Assembly: GCF_963678165.1 (NCBI RefSeq)
Contig: NZ_OY782755.1
Coordinates: forward strand, 372,001-436,000
DNA: 64,000 nucleotides
From: an uncultured Acetobacteroides sp.
Lineage (GTDB): Bacteria > Bacteroidota > Bacteroidia > Bacteroidales > ZOR0009
Reading direction: 5' to 3'
How positions within the stretch are numbered: the stretch's first letter is position 1; each line of letters starts with the position of its first letter. Position numbers and translations under genes: made by a program. Positions 25,650 to 33,413 of this stretch are shown in pieces. The notes beneath the pieces were generated by a model that saw only the letters and a program-made list of their open reading frames with translations, ran no database searches and was not told the DNA's origin.

Positions 25650-26333
25650 ATGAGAATAGGTGTTATTGACATTCTAGGAATGGATGCAAGTCTTGTTAAT
25701 GTATTGACGGATCATTTCCATAATACCGCTGAACTTATTAATGCCGATGCTACGATTAATCGGGAATATGACCTGATTGTTGTTCCGCCAAGTACTCTTT
25801 ACTGCGATAACGAAGAGCTGAGACGACGGGTTGCTCAAAGCAAGCTATACGATAATCTCTTGGAATATTCCGCAAGTAAAGGTTTTATTGTTGGCATCCA
25901 AAGTGGATTTCAGATTCTTTGTGCGGCAGGGCTTCTCGATGGTGGCTTTGTTCGCACCTCCCGAACTACGCTGGTGAATGGTATGGTAAATATGACCTCA
26001 GAACTTAAGCGATCTCCATTAACCTACCTGATCGACTTTGACAAGCCGCTTCGCCTATATCTCTCGCATGCGCTCGGGCACTACCGTCTTAGCGAGGATA
26101 CGGTTCACAGGCTTCAGATGAAGGGACAAATACTCATGCGCTACTGCGATGAGCGAGGCTACATGTCAAAGGAGAGCAACCCCGATGGGGCAATTGGTAA
26201 CATAGCGGCTATTTGTAATGCCCAACGAAATGTTTTTGGGATTACTCCAAATCCGGCAGTTAAGAACTTCTTTCAGCATCGCCTTGATGGGTTTGAGCTG
26301 ATGGATGCCTTCTTTAAAATGATTACCCGCTAG
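25650..26333 (+). CDS. PurQ-like class I amidotransferase lacking catalytic residues
   Basis: 227 residues with the overall pattern of PurQ, the glutaminase subunit of FGAM synthase. FIVGIQSGFQILCAAGLLDGG (79-99) matches VLGICNGFQxLxxxGLLPG, but the nucleophile Cys is Gln84. The C-terminal catalytic PHPE is PNPA (200-203), so the His and Glu are gone too. The middle GHYRL resembles the PurQ HGEGxY loop in degraded form. A class I glutaminase mechanism is therefore not possible. No purL lies near. A binding or regulatory role is inferred. Its stop overlaps the convergent gene's stop in a shared CTAG. Confidence 0.7.
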   Translation: MRIGVIDILGMDASLVNVLTDHFHNTAELINADATINREYDLIVVPPSTLYCDNEELRRRVAQSKLYDNLLEYSASKGFIVGIQSGFQILCAAGLLDGGFVRTSRTTLVNGMVNMTSELKRSPLTYLIDFDKPLRLYLSHALGHYRLSEDTVHRLQMKGQILMRYCDERGYMSKESNPDGAIGNIAAICNAQRNVFGITPNPAVKNFFQHRLDGFELMDAFFKMITR

Positions 26334-27442
26334 ATGTGGTGGCTATGATGGTGAGGTATTTTCCTGAAGTGGAACTTGTGCTTTAGCCATCGTGGCAGGA
26401 TTAGCGCTCCGATTACGAGGTAGGGGTAGTAGCTGATCAACCTCCAAATAAAGGCAAATGCAATTGAAAGCCCTTTTTGTAAATCGGAAGCAACAGGTAT
26501 TAGATCGCCTAAGAATACGGTAAATAGGTATTCGGCAAAACCGCTACCGCCCGGCGTTGGGCTTATCAGCATCATCACCCACATAATCATTTGGCGCGAA
26601 AAGATGAGCAGCTGGTCGTGCATGGCAAAGAATGCAAGCAGTAGGGCGTTTACCACTAGGTAGCGCGATGTCCACGAAAAGCAGGTGGCGCCAAAGGTTT
26701 TAATCCAAAACGATGCAGGACGAGAGCGTAGGTTCTTGCTCGACATCATAATTTCCCCTGCAATAAGGGTCATGTTGTATCTCCACTTGCGCAGGTATCG
26801 GATGCTGAATATGTTTACGATGAGCCATTTTAGCCCTTTAGGGTTGTAGAAGAGTCCGTAGGAGAGTAGGATGGTGTAGGCAAGTTTTACAAGGTACCCA
26901 ACTAGGGCTATGGTGTAGAGCCCAGTTTCCAGATGCTCGTAGCCTTGCATATTAAAGAGGTTTGCCTTGCCGAAAAAGAGGAAGGCGAGGGGGATGGCTA
27001 CAATAAAGTAGATCTCGTCGAGGAAGGAGGTGGCCATTACAATGGCGCTGCTTTTGCCTATGGAGATGCCCTCCTTGTGGACAAAGAGGAGGGCAACGCT
27101 GGTGCCACCAACTGCCGATGGCGTTACCGCCGACGTGAATTCCCAAAGCATTATAATCCGAAACGCTTGCCTCCAGCTTAGATGGTTGTCGGCTAGCAGG
27201 CGTATGCGAATCATGTATCCAAGATCTCTTCCGGCCATCAGGAGTGCTGCTACAATCAGCCAAAAGACGGTGCTTGTGGTAAAGTTTATGGCGCTGAAGG
27301 CTTTTGGATTAAACTCGGTGTAGACCATATAGCCGATTACGCCAAATCCAATTATGATGGGGTAAATTATATTCGAAGTCTTAACTTTGCCAACTGCATT
27401 TTTTTTAATCTCTTGGCTCATCTCTCGAATGGATTTTCTCAA
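26330..27442 (-). CDS. Flippase-like integral membrane protein (LPG synthase transmembrane family)
   Basis: 370 residues with about eight hydrophobic segments, of the lysylphosphatidylglycerol-synthase transmembrane/UPF0104 family. Family landmarks: RLLADNHLSWRQAFRIIMLWEF, TPSAVGGTSVALLFVHKEG, and the late ISPTPGGSGFAEYLF. There is no MprF synthase domain, so it is probably a lipid flippase or a membrane protein of unknown role. The C-terminus is His-rich (HHHSHHI). It converges with the PurQ-like gene, sharing four bases, and diverges from the DMT transporter gene. Confidence 0.85.
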   Translation of the reverse strand: MRKSIREMSQEIKKNAVGKVKTSNIIYPIIIGFGVIGYMVYTEFNPKAFSAINFTTSTVFWLIVAALLMAGRDLGYMIRIRLLADNHLSWRQAFRIIMLWEFTSAVTPSAVGGTSVALLFVHKEGISIGKSSAIVMATSFLDEIYFIVAIPLAFLFFGKANLFNMQGYEHLETGLYTIALVGYLVKLAYTILLSYGLFYNPKGLKWLIVNIFSIRYLRKWRYNMTLIAGEIMMSSKNLRSRPASFWIKTFGATCFSWTSRYLVVNALLLAFFAMHDQLLIFSRQMIMWVMMLISPTPGGSGFAEYLFTVFLGDLIPVASDLQKGLSIAFAFIWRLISYYPYLVIGALILPRWLKHKFHFRKIPHHHSHHI

Positions 27443-27461
27443 AAGTAGGTAAAAGGGGAGG

Positions 27462-28418
27462 ATGGTGGGCTTTCTAACCTATGAAATGATGTTAATAAGC
27501 GGAAGGTCGGTAAAGTTTTGGGCGGTTGCTGCTATTGTTGGGGCTAATTTTATCTGGGGTATCAACTATGTGGTGTCGAAAATGGTGGTGAAGGTGTACA
27601 TTGATCCGGTGCCGCTGACCATGTATCGCATTCTTGTTGCGGCTGTGCTCATGTGGCTGGTGTCGATCTTCTACCCTTCGGAGAAGGTGGAAAGGCGCGA
27701 TCTGCTTCGGCTTTTCCTGGCAGCGCTCTTTGGCGTAACCCTTAACCAGTCGCTGTTCATCAACGGTATTGCCAAGACAACGCCCATTGATGCGGCCATC
27801 ATCGTAACCCTTGGCCCGATACTGGTGCTTTTGCTCTCGTCGCTTCTGCTGCACGATAAGATTACCGCATCGAAGGTGGTGGGGATTGCCATTGGCGGCT
27901 TCGGGGCCATCTCGCTGGTTACGTATAGCGGAGCGGTGAGCTTCGGGACGGGGCATCTGCTGGGAAATATCATGATCCTCTGCAGCGCCATCTCCTACGC
28001 GCTCTACCTGGTTACCGTAAAGCCGCTGATGTCGAAGTACACCTCGCTTACGGTTATCAAGTGGGTGTTTCTCTTTGGCATGCTGCAGATGCTGCCCATC
28101 GGCCTTAAGCCGATGCTCGAGTATGATCTGCTGGGCCAGCCAGCGCACGCCATCATCAATATAGCCTTTATTGTTGTGGGGGCAACCTTTGTGGCCTACC
28201 TGTTCATCTCCTATGCCCTTACGCATGTTAAGGCCACCACGGTGAGCATCTTTTCCTATACCCAGCCCGTTGTTGCGGCCATCTTCGCCCTGCTTCTAGG
28301 GGTCGATTCGCTGAGCTGGGTGAAGGTGATGTCGATGCTTCTCGTCTGTCTTGGGGTGTACATCGCCAGCCGTCCTACCGTGCCCATTCCTATTGCGTTC
28401 TTTGCCAAGAAGTCATAA
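27462..28418 (+). CDS. DMT-family transporter (two EamA domains)
   Basis: 318 residues with ten predicted membrane helices in two EamA repeats: ANFIWGINYVVSKM at the start of the first, LGPILVLLLSSLLLHDKIT closing it, and YALTHVKATTVSIFSYTQPV with LGVYIASR closing the second. It is probably an exporter of small metabolites; the substrate cannot be predicted. ATG at 27462 is used; ATG at 27489 (MLISGRSVKFW) is an equally plausible start. It is followed 23 bp later by the nitroreductase gene. Confidence 0.88.
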   Translation: MVGFLTYEMMLISGRSVKFWAVAAIVGANFIWGINYVVSKMVVKVYIDPVPLTMYRILVAAVLMWLVSIFYPSEKVERRDLLRLFLAALFGVTLNQSLFINGIAKTTPIDAAIIVTLGPILVLLLSSLLLHDKITASKVVGIAIGGFGAISLVTYSGAVSFGTGHLLGNIMILCSAISYALYLVTVKPLMSKYTSLTVIKWVFLFGMLQMLPIGLKPMLEYDLLGQPAHAIINIAFIVVGATFVAYLFISYALTHVKATTVSIFSYTQPVVAAIFALLLGVDSLSWVKVMSMLLVCLGVYIASRPTVPIPIAFFAKKS

Positions 28419-28441
28419 CTTGACCGGAAAAAACGCACGCT

Positions 28442-29059
28442 ATGGATTTTATTGATGTTGCTCAGAAGCGGACGAGCGTTCGCTCTTTTTCGGAGGAAGG
28501 GGTCAGCAAGGAGGCCCTTCGTGAGATATGCCGCATAGGCGGGCTTGCCCCAAGTGTCAATAACTTTCAGCCTTGGAGGTTTGTGGCCATGGCCAACAAG
28601 GATAAGATGTCGGAGTTGGCCGCAGTTGTGGCCCAAAAGATAGAGGAGCTACCCGAGAAGAGCTGCGAGCTGGGCGAGCAGATCAAGAAGCAGGTGGAGT
28701 ACTTCTCCATCTTCTTCGAGAAGGCGCCCGCCGTTATCTTCGTCTTTGTGTCGCCCTACGAGTCGGTGCTCGAGCGCGGCGTTACCCTTACGCACGACGA
28801 GGTAAACCGCATGCGCGCCTACCCCGACATGCAAAGCGTGGGCGCCTGCATGCAGAATATGCTTCTTGCCGCCGTAAACATGGGGCTGGGGGCCTGCTGG
28901 ATGACCTCGCCGCTAATTGCCAAGCACGAAATCGCAAAAATGCTGAACGTCGACTCGGAATACGAACTGGCTGCAATGATGGTGGTTGGCCACGCCAGCC
29001 ACGATTTTCCGCCAAAGCCTAAAAAGGAAATTGACACTATTTTTGAATTCGTTTCCTGA
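28442..29059 (+). CDS. Nitroreductase-family FMN protein
   Basis: 205 residues. The FMN/NAD(P)H nitroreductase pattern is clear: AQKRTSVRSFSEEGVSKEAL, GLAPSVNNFQPWRF for the phosphate-binding loop, and MGLGACWMTSPLIAKHEI followed by MMVVGHASHDFPPKPKK. Members reduce nitro compounds, quinones or flavins. The physiological substrate is unknown. It is probably cotranscribed with the transporter upstream. Confidence 0.88.
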   Translation: MDFIDVAQKRTSVRSFSEEGVSKEALREICRIGGLAPSVNNFQPWRFVAMANKDKMSELAAVVAQKIEELPEKSCELGEQIKKQVEYFSIFFEKAPAVIFVFVSPYESVLERGVTLTHDEVNRMRAYPDMQSVGACMQNMLLAAVNMGLGACWMTSPLIAKHEIAKMLNVDSEYELAAMMVVGHASHDFPPKPKKEIDTIFEFVS

Positions 29060-29064
29060 TGGAG

Positions 29065-29095
29065 TTTGCAGATACCGATTTTATAGCTACTTTTG
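29065..29095 (+). promoter_or_regulatory. Bacteroidetes-type promoter of tRNA-Gly(GCC)
   Basis: TTTG (29065-29068), 19 bp, TACTTTTG (29088-29095); the tRNA starts 38 bp further. It has the same -7 octamer as the rplM promoter. Confidence 0.85.
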
Positions 29096-29133
29096 CATCG
29101 TCTTAGAAAAACAACGGCACTCTAAGATAATAC

Positions 29134-29206
29134 GCGGAAATAGCTCAGTTGGTAGAGCACAACCTTGCCAAGGTTGGGGTCGCGAGTTCGAGTCTCGTTT
29201 TCCGCT
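29134..29206 (+). tRNA. tRNA-Gly (anticodon GCC)
   Basis: 73 nt cloverleaf: acceptor GCGGAAA pairs with TTTCCGC, D arm AGCTCAGTTGGTAGAGC, anticodon arm CAACC-TTGCCAA-GGTTG with anticodon GCC, and T arm with GTTCGAGTC. Discriminator T; CCA is not encoded. Confidence 0.95.
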
Positions 29207-29241
29207 CTAAGGATCACCAAACGGTGGTCCTTTTTTTGTTG

Positions 29242-29604
29242 CTACCATTTTCCTTTCGCTTGCCCTGCCAGAGCCGCTGCTTGTTCTGCCTTTCTGGGCT
29301 TCGCTGCTGATTTTGCTTCTGCCGCTACTTCTGCCTTATTTGCCTCTACGGATATAGCTTTTGCATCTGCAGATTTCGTTTCCGCCATCACAGATCTGGC
29401 TTCTACCATTACCGAAACAACTTCCGCCATTACAGATTTAGCATCTGCCGTTGCTGAAATAGCTTCTGCCATTACAGATTTTGCTTCCGCCATCACCGAA
29501 ATGGTTTCTGCCATTACAGACTTGACTTCTACTATTGCCGAAATGGCTTCGGCCATTGCTGATTTCGTTTCTGCCACAGCTGAAATGGTTTCGGCCATGG
29601 CAGA
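29242..29604 (-). pseudogene. Cut-off C-terminal heptad tail of the upstream gene
   Basis: In the same frame as the gene ending at 29605 and directly beyond its stop codon. It encodes about 120 more residues: seven-residue repeats of the SVMAEAK/SVMAETI type and an Ala/Lys-rich end (KPRKAEQAAALAGQAKGKW). The intervening stop is TAA where sibling repeats have AAA, so a single A-to-T change separates the two. With it reversed, the protein would be about 400 residues. Confidence 0.7.
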
Positions 29605-29671
29605 TTATGCTTCGTCCACAGCAGATTTTGTTTCGGCCATTGCAGAAGTGGTTTCCGCCACTGTGGAGGCG
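29357..29671. repeat. Tandem array, 21-bp unit, 15 copies, coding for heptads
   Basis: Fifteen consecutive 21-bp units built on GCTTCTGCCATTACAGATTT. On the minus strand each unit encodes seven residues (AETISVM/AEAKSVM). Units 13-15 encode the C-terminus of the gene ending at 29605; unit 12 carries the TAA stop; units 1-11 lie beyond it, in frame. Alternating K and T/I at one heptad position suggests 42-bp double units. Confidence 0.9.
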
Positions 29672-30450
29672 GTGTCGACCGCTGATGTGGGGGGGTGGGG
29701 GGCGCTACTGCCGTTAGCCACCTGGTTGGGGGTGTCGGCGGGGGCTTTCTTCTTCTTGGAGGGGCGCACGTACCCGTAAGATCGTAGCGTTTTGGTGAAG
29801 CAGAAGCGCTCGACGAGCCTCTTGTCGTCCGTGAAGCAGGCCGCTACCAGCTTGCACACCGTGCTCACCTCGTCGTAGATGGCGTTGAACTCGGCGATGT
29901 TTTCGGCGGTTAGGCTTTTGCGGTTTACCTTCAGCGACTCCTGGCGGCCGTTGGCCTCGATGAGCCGGTGGGCCTGCAGCAGCAGCGTGTCGATGGTGGC
30001 GGGGTTAGCGCCTACCGCAACCAGCTCGGCCTTTACCGCTGGGGTAAGGTTGGCCCGTAGCGTGGCCAGCAGCTGGACGTACTGGCTCTGGCTGATGTAC
30101 TTTTTGGGCAGCTTGTCGTAGCCGAGCTCGGTGAGGAGGACGCTCCTGCGGGTGGGGTTGCTGCGGAAGTTCACCTCGATCTCGGCCTTCAGCTCCATGA
30201 TGCCGCGGTGCGCGATGGTGATGATGCCATTAACCACCTCGGTGGCCTCCATGATGCTTGGAAGGTTGTCTAAACCGATTCTGGTGCGGGAGGTTTGGGT
30301 GATTCTTTCCTTTAGGTTTTGGAAGAAGGGAGCCTTCCACTGCGGGCGGCGGGCGCTTAGCTGCTGCTCGTACGTAATTCCAAACTCGGCAATCTGGCCG
30401 GAGGCTAGCAGCATCTGCATGTCGGTGCCCCTGTACTTGCGCTTTGTCAT
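29605..30450 (-). CDS. Helical hypothetical protein with truncated heptad-repeat tail
   Basis: 281 residues, no signal peptide. The body (1-230) is helical, with EATEVVNGIITIAHRG, LLQAHRLIEANG and AEFNAIYDEVSTVCKLVAA, and ends with a basic linker (RPSKKKKAPADTP). From about residue 255 a seven-residue repeat begins (STVAETT, SAMAETK, SAVDEA) and is cut by TAA; the same frame continues for about 120 residues of the same repeat. I do not recognise the family. The gene lies between two tRNA-Gly genes. The long original tail would be Ala/Glu/Lys-rich and probably helical. Confidence 0.7.
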   Translation of the reverse strand: MTKRKYRGTDMQMLLASGQIAEFGITYEQQLSARRPQWKAPFFQNLKERITQTSRTRIGLDNLPSIMEATEVVNGIITIAHRGIMELKAEIEVNFRSNPTRRSVLLTELGYDKLPKKYISQSQYVQLLATLRANLTPAVKAELVAVGANPATIDTLLLQAHRLIEANGRQESLKVNRKSLTAENIAEFNAIYDEVSTVCKLVAACFTDDKRLVERFCFTKTLRSYGYVRPSKKKKAPADTPNQVANGSSAPHPPTSAVDTASTVAETTSAMAETKSAVDEA

Positions 30451-30713
30451 AGGTAAGCAGTTGGGTTAGTTCATTTTTATGCTTCTGAAAGTATAAAAAA
30501 GATGGGTTGGTTGGTGCGCCGCTGGTGGGAAATATTTTTTTCGCTAGCCGGCTGCGGATGGCCTTGCTTGTTTCCCGAATGGGCGCAGGCCTGCGCTTCG
30601 CTTTTTTGCTACTTTTGATTGTGGGTTGTAGGCCGCTGCTTGGTAAGGGCGAAGCGGAAGTTGGCTACAGTGAGCAAGGGCGGATGGTTTGATGTAATAT
30701 TTAAGCAGGAGTT
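30451..30713. other. Divergent intergenic region
   Basis: TACTTTTG at 30610-30617 is a plausible -7 box for the rightward gene at 30714, though no TTTG -33 box is seen. A 61-codon plus-strand frame inside has no support. Confidence 0.35.
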
Positions 30714-31763
30714 ATGAGAACAGTAAAGCGTATTTCGGGAGAAGTATTAGGATGGTTGGATACCTCTTTTATTGTAAGGGATGTGGTGCAGAAGCATAAC
30801 GACGGCTATCTGGAGTTGTACTCCCAAGATTTAGATTTACTGCACAGAAGAGATGAGCTAAGAAGGTACTTTACTACCGAAATTAACAAAGACCTATTCT
30901 TTTACCAGGATGGAGACTTTGGTAACATATACATCTTTAATGGAAACGACCTACAGGACTATGGGGTTATTGAAGGGCCATATCAAGTTTCAAGAAATAT
31001 GAGGTACGAGCAAAACCTTATCATCTTTAATGAAAATGATGAGGAACGGTACTACTATTTGGACCAAAATACAATGAACGTTGTCCCCACTGGCTTTAGT
31101 TGGATTAATGAGTTTAACTACACCCACAACGGTTATGGGATACGGTACTACAACAGCTGCATTTACTGCTACAGCTTGGAAACAAAGGAGCTGGTGTGGA
31201 AGATAAGCACCCCCGAAATGCAGTACGATCGTGGAGGTAGGCACATGGCTTCTGCAACACCAGATAATGATGTTCCGTATGGCTGCTACTTTTATGAAGA
31301 TTTGCTTATTGCTGTTTTCAAATCCCACTCCGCAGGTATAGATTTAAAAAGCGGACGGATAGTCTGGGAGAACAATTTGGGTTCGTTCATTTCCTCCGAT
31401 TTTTTGGATAATGGCATTCTGTACGTGAACCGTTTTGGACTTTTCTACCAGCTCGATGCCAGCACTGGCCTGCTGCTGAACGAAAGTGACCTCTATGCGG
31501 ATGGCAATATTTTACACTACGATATTACAACAGATATGGTGTATAATGAAGAGCATATCTACTTCTGCATGACCCGTAAAAAGACCTTGGTTACGCTCCG
31601 TAAGGATACCTTCGATCTGGTGTCGGAGGAGAAAATACCCGACACAGGCGATGGGCTGCTTTACGCCAACGCCACAACATACCTCCGCGGTAATAAGCTG
31701 TTCCTTACGCTAGGCAAGGAGCCTCTTACCTCAATTTATGAAACGTTGGTGTACGAGGTGTAG
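30714..31763 (+). CDS. PQQ-like beta-propeller hypothetical protein
   Basis: 349 residues, no signal peptide or membrane helix, so cytoplasmic unless exported by another route. Repeated blade-like segments with the pattern Y/D-x-x-T/S-G/K-x-x-x-W are seen: YCYSLETKELVWKIS, GIDLKSGRIVWENNLG, YQLDASTGLLLNES. This resembles PQQ/outer-membrane-assembly-type propellers. It is rich in Tyr and Asn. The gene stands alone between two tRNA-Gly genes; function unknown. Confidence 0.72.
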   Translation: MRTVKRISGEVLGWLDTSFIVRDVVQKHNDGYLELYSQDLDLLHRRDELRRYFTTEINKDLFFYQDGDFGNIYIFNGNDLQDYGVIEGPYQVSRNMRYEQNLIIFNENDEERYYYLDQNTMNVVPTGFSWINEFNYTHNGYGIRYYNSCIYCYSLETKELVWKISTPEMQYDRGGRHMASATPDNDVPYGCYFYEDLLIAVFKSHSAGIDLKSGRIVWENNLGSFISSDFLDNGILYVNRFGLFYQLDASTGLLLNESDLYADGNILHYDITTDMVYNEEHIYFCMTRKKTLVTLRKDTFDLVSEEKIPDTGDGLLYANATTYLRGNKLFLTLGKEPLTSIYETLVYEV

Positions 31764-31845
31764 GTTTTTTATCGTGATCGTATGCTCCGCCTACGCTTTA
31801 GCGCTTGCGGCCTTCTGCCGCACAGAATACGGCCAGCGGCCGTGA

Positions 31846-31877
31846 CAACTCAAGCGTTGCTGAGCCGCAACGCTTAG
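31846..31877. terminator. Inverted repeat downstream of the propeller gene
   Basis: AAGCGTTGC (31852-31860), loop TGAGCC, GCAACGCTT (31867-31875). A 9-bp perfect stem about 85 bp after the stop, but with no clean T tract, so a terminator is possible but not certain. Confidence 0.4.
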
Positions 31878-31962
31878 CGGCGGTCGCTTATTTTTCTGCG
31901 AAGAAAAATCGTATTCCACTAGCCACCGATTCAAAAATATTCCTACATTTGCGCAACACCAT

Positions 31963-32035
31963 GCGAAAGTAGCTCAGTCGGTAGAGCATCAGCTTCCCAA
32001 GCTGAGGGTCGCGGGTTCGAGCCCCGTTTTTCGCT
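31963..32035 (+). tRNA. tRNA-Gly (anticodon CCC)
   Basis: 73 nt: acceptor GCGAAAG pairs with TTTTCGC (one G-U), D arm AGCTCAGTCGGTAGAGC, anticodon arm TCAGC-TTCCCAA-GCTGA with anticodon CCC, and T arm with GGTTCGAGCCCC. No encoded CCA. TACATTTG at 31944-31951 is a likely -7 box. It is a second glycine isoacceptor 2.8 kb from the GCC one. Confidence 0.95.
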
Positions 32036-32043
32036 CTTAAGAA

Positions 32044-32090
32044 GTTAGCCACTTGTACGTTCACAAGACGTATGAGTGGCTTTTGTTTTT
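32044..32090 (+). terminator. Terminator after tRNA-Gly(CCC)
   Basis: AGCCACT...ACGT pairs with ACGT...AGTGGCT, followed by TTTTGTTTTTT. Confidence 0.8.
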
Positions 32091-32107
32091 TACTATGGTT
32101 AAACGTC

Positions 32108-32311
32108 ATGGGAGATGTAAAGATGAACACGCTGAATGTTGACTTTGGAAGTGATCTGAAGATGACTTTCCATCTTACCGATTGGGAGATGAACCGGCTT
32201 AGCGAGCTTCAAAACCAGGGGGTGCCGCTGCAGCAAGCCCTAGGGCAGGTTAAGAACGAGCTGCGATCGCTTGGGCTTGAGCGCCATGTTAAGCACCCGC
32301 ACCGCCGGTAA
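32108..32311 (+). CDS. Small hypothetical protein
   Basis: 67 residues from ATG at 32108 (MGDVKMNTLNVDFGSDL); a start at 32123 (MNTLNVDFG) is also plausible. The sequence is soluble and amphipathic: MTFHLTDWEMNRLSELQNQG, then PLQQALGQVKNELRSLGLE and a basic end HVKHPHRR. No family is recognised. A strong terminator 25 bp downstream and the protein-like codon pattern support it as real. No operon partner. Confidence 0.6.
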   Translation: MGDVKMNTLNVDFGSDLKMTFHLTDWEMNRLSELQNQGVPLQQALGQVKNELRSLGLERHVKHPHRR

Positions 32312-32336
32312 ACTTCGGCATACTATAACGGCAAAC

Positions 32337-32374
32337 CCCACTTGAGGATTCTCAGGTGGGGTTTGCCGTTTTTA
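32337..32374 (+). terminator. Strong hairpin terminator
   Basis: AACGGCAAACCCCAC-TTGAG pairs with CTCAG-GTGGGGTTTGCCGTT around loop GATT, followed by TTTT. About a 20-bp stem, the longest terminator hairpin in the window. Confidence 0.9.
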
Positions 32375-32787
32375 GCCTCGACTTGGCTCGGCTGTCAGGG
32401 CATTATCGTTAGGACTAATAATTAGAGGCGGCAAACTTCAATTTTCATTTCTTTTCAGGGATGAAAAGAAACGAAACAAAGAAAAATCCTGCACGAAATA
32501 ACTCGTTCGGTCGCTGCTTAGCACCATCTCTATATTGTTTGTTCCTGATTGTTGGTGGTTTTTCGGCTAATTAATGTTGTAGATGCTCCGCTCACTCGGA
32601 CAGATTTCGTGCTAGTCTGGTATGGCTTCGCCATGGCGTTTACGGAATAACCTTGCGACACTTTTCACCAATCCATGCCGACTATTCGTTGAACATCGAT
32701 CTTACGCTCTAATTTTATTCTTCATATAGAGACCTGACGGTTATGGCTGCTGAGCTTTGATTAAGCGTTGTGGAACCGTTACTCCTC
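32375..32787. other. Intergenic, nothing recognised
   Basis: About 410 bp with no frame of plausible composition on either strand. It could be decayed sequence. Confidence 0.4.
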
Positions 32788-33321
32788 TTACTTTTGGTTC
32801 TGCGAGAGCTGCTGGGTGAGCCGTTTTGCCCAGCCCTTCATGCCTACCGATGGCGGTTCGGCTAGGATATCCTCCAGGATTGCCAAGAATTCGGGGGTGA
32901 GCTCGGGGTATCTATCGTAGTACTTGGCCACCATGCTCATGGCGTACATCCTTACTCCTACAGGGATGCTGTTGGAGGTTACCGTACCGAAGCAGTCGTC
33001 GAGCAGCGTGCCCGAGGGCTCGTCGGGGAGGGGGTGAAGGATCAGAATCTTTAGCAGCTCGCGCTTGATGCTAAGGTTTTTGGTGGTGGTAACGATGTCG
33101 GCGATCTCTGCGAGGTAGGGGGTAAGCAGCTGGCGGTTCCTCTCGTTGATGTGCGCCAGCGCCCAGGCGGCCCGCCATGCGTTGGGGATGGTGGAGTTGG
33201 CGAGTACCCACAGCTCGTCGATCCTCTCGGGGTGCTGGCACACCACCTCGGTGATGGCCTGCAGCTCCACCTTGTTGCAGGTGCGGCATAGCACCTCCTC
33301 GAATGATAGGTTGTTAGGCAT
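32788..33321 (-). CDS. HEAT-like helical repeat protein
   Basis: 177 residues, all helical, no signal peptide. Segments such as PNAWRAAWALAHINERNRQLL, SIKRELLKILILHPLP and VGVRMYAMSMVAKYYDRYPEL follow HEAT-repeat spacing. A CxxC-like pair (CRTC, 12-15) is near the N-terminus. Bacteroidetes homologues of this type are, as I recall, often left as hypothetical. It is probably a protein-binding scaffold. Stand-alone gene. Confidence 0.68.
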   Translation of the reverse strand: MPNNLSFEEVLCRTCNKVELQAITEVVCQHPERIDELWVLANSTIPNAWRAAWALAHINERNRQLLTPYLAEIADIVTTTKNLSIKRELLKILILHPLPDEPSGTLLDDCFGTVTSNSIPVGVRMYAMSMVAKYYDRYPELTPEFLAILEDILAEPPSVGMKGWAKRLTQQLSQNQK

Positions 33322-33413
33322 ACGCTACGGTTGGGTGGTAAGGTAGATTCTCGCTCAAATCCATTGTCTGCTATCTAATTTCTATAATCTAAAGTCTACT
33401 ATCTTATCTCCAT

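Noticed and set aside
27492..28226. 244-codon minus-strand frame opposite the DMT transporter gene
   Set aside because: It is the shadow of a clear EamA transporter; low-complexity His/Arg/Gln composition, no family.
29605..29607. Programmed readthrough or recoding at the TAA in the heptad gene
   Set aside because: No recoding signal is seen; a simple AAA-to-TAA change within a repeat explains it.
30507..30692. 61-codon plus-strand frame between the heptad gene and the propeller gene
   Set aside because: No start context or family; composition looks noncoding.
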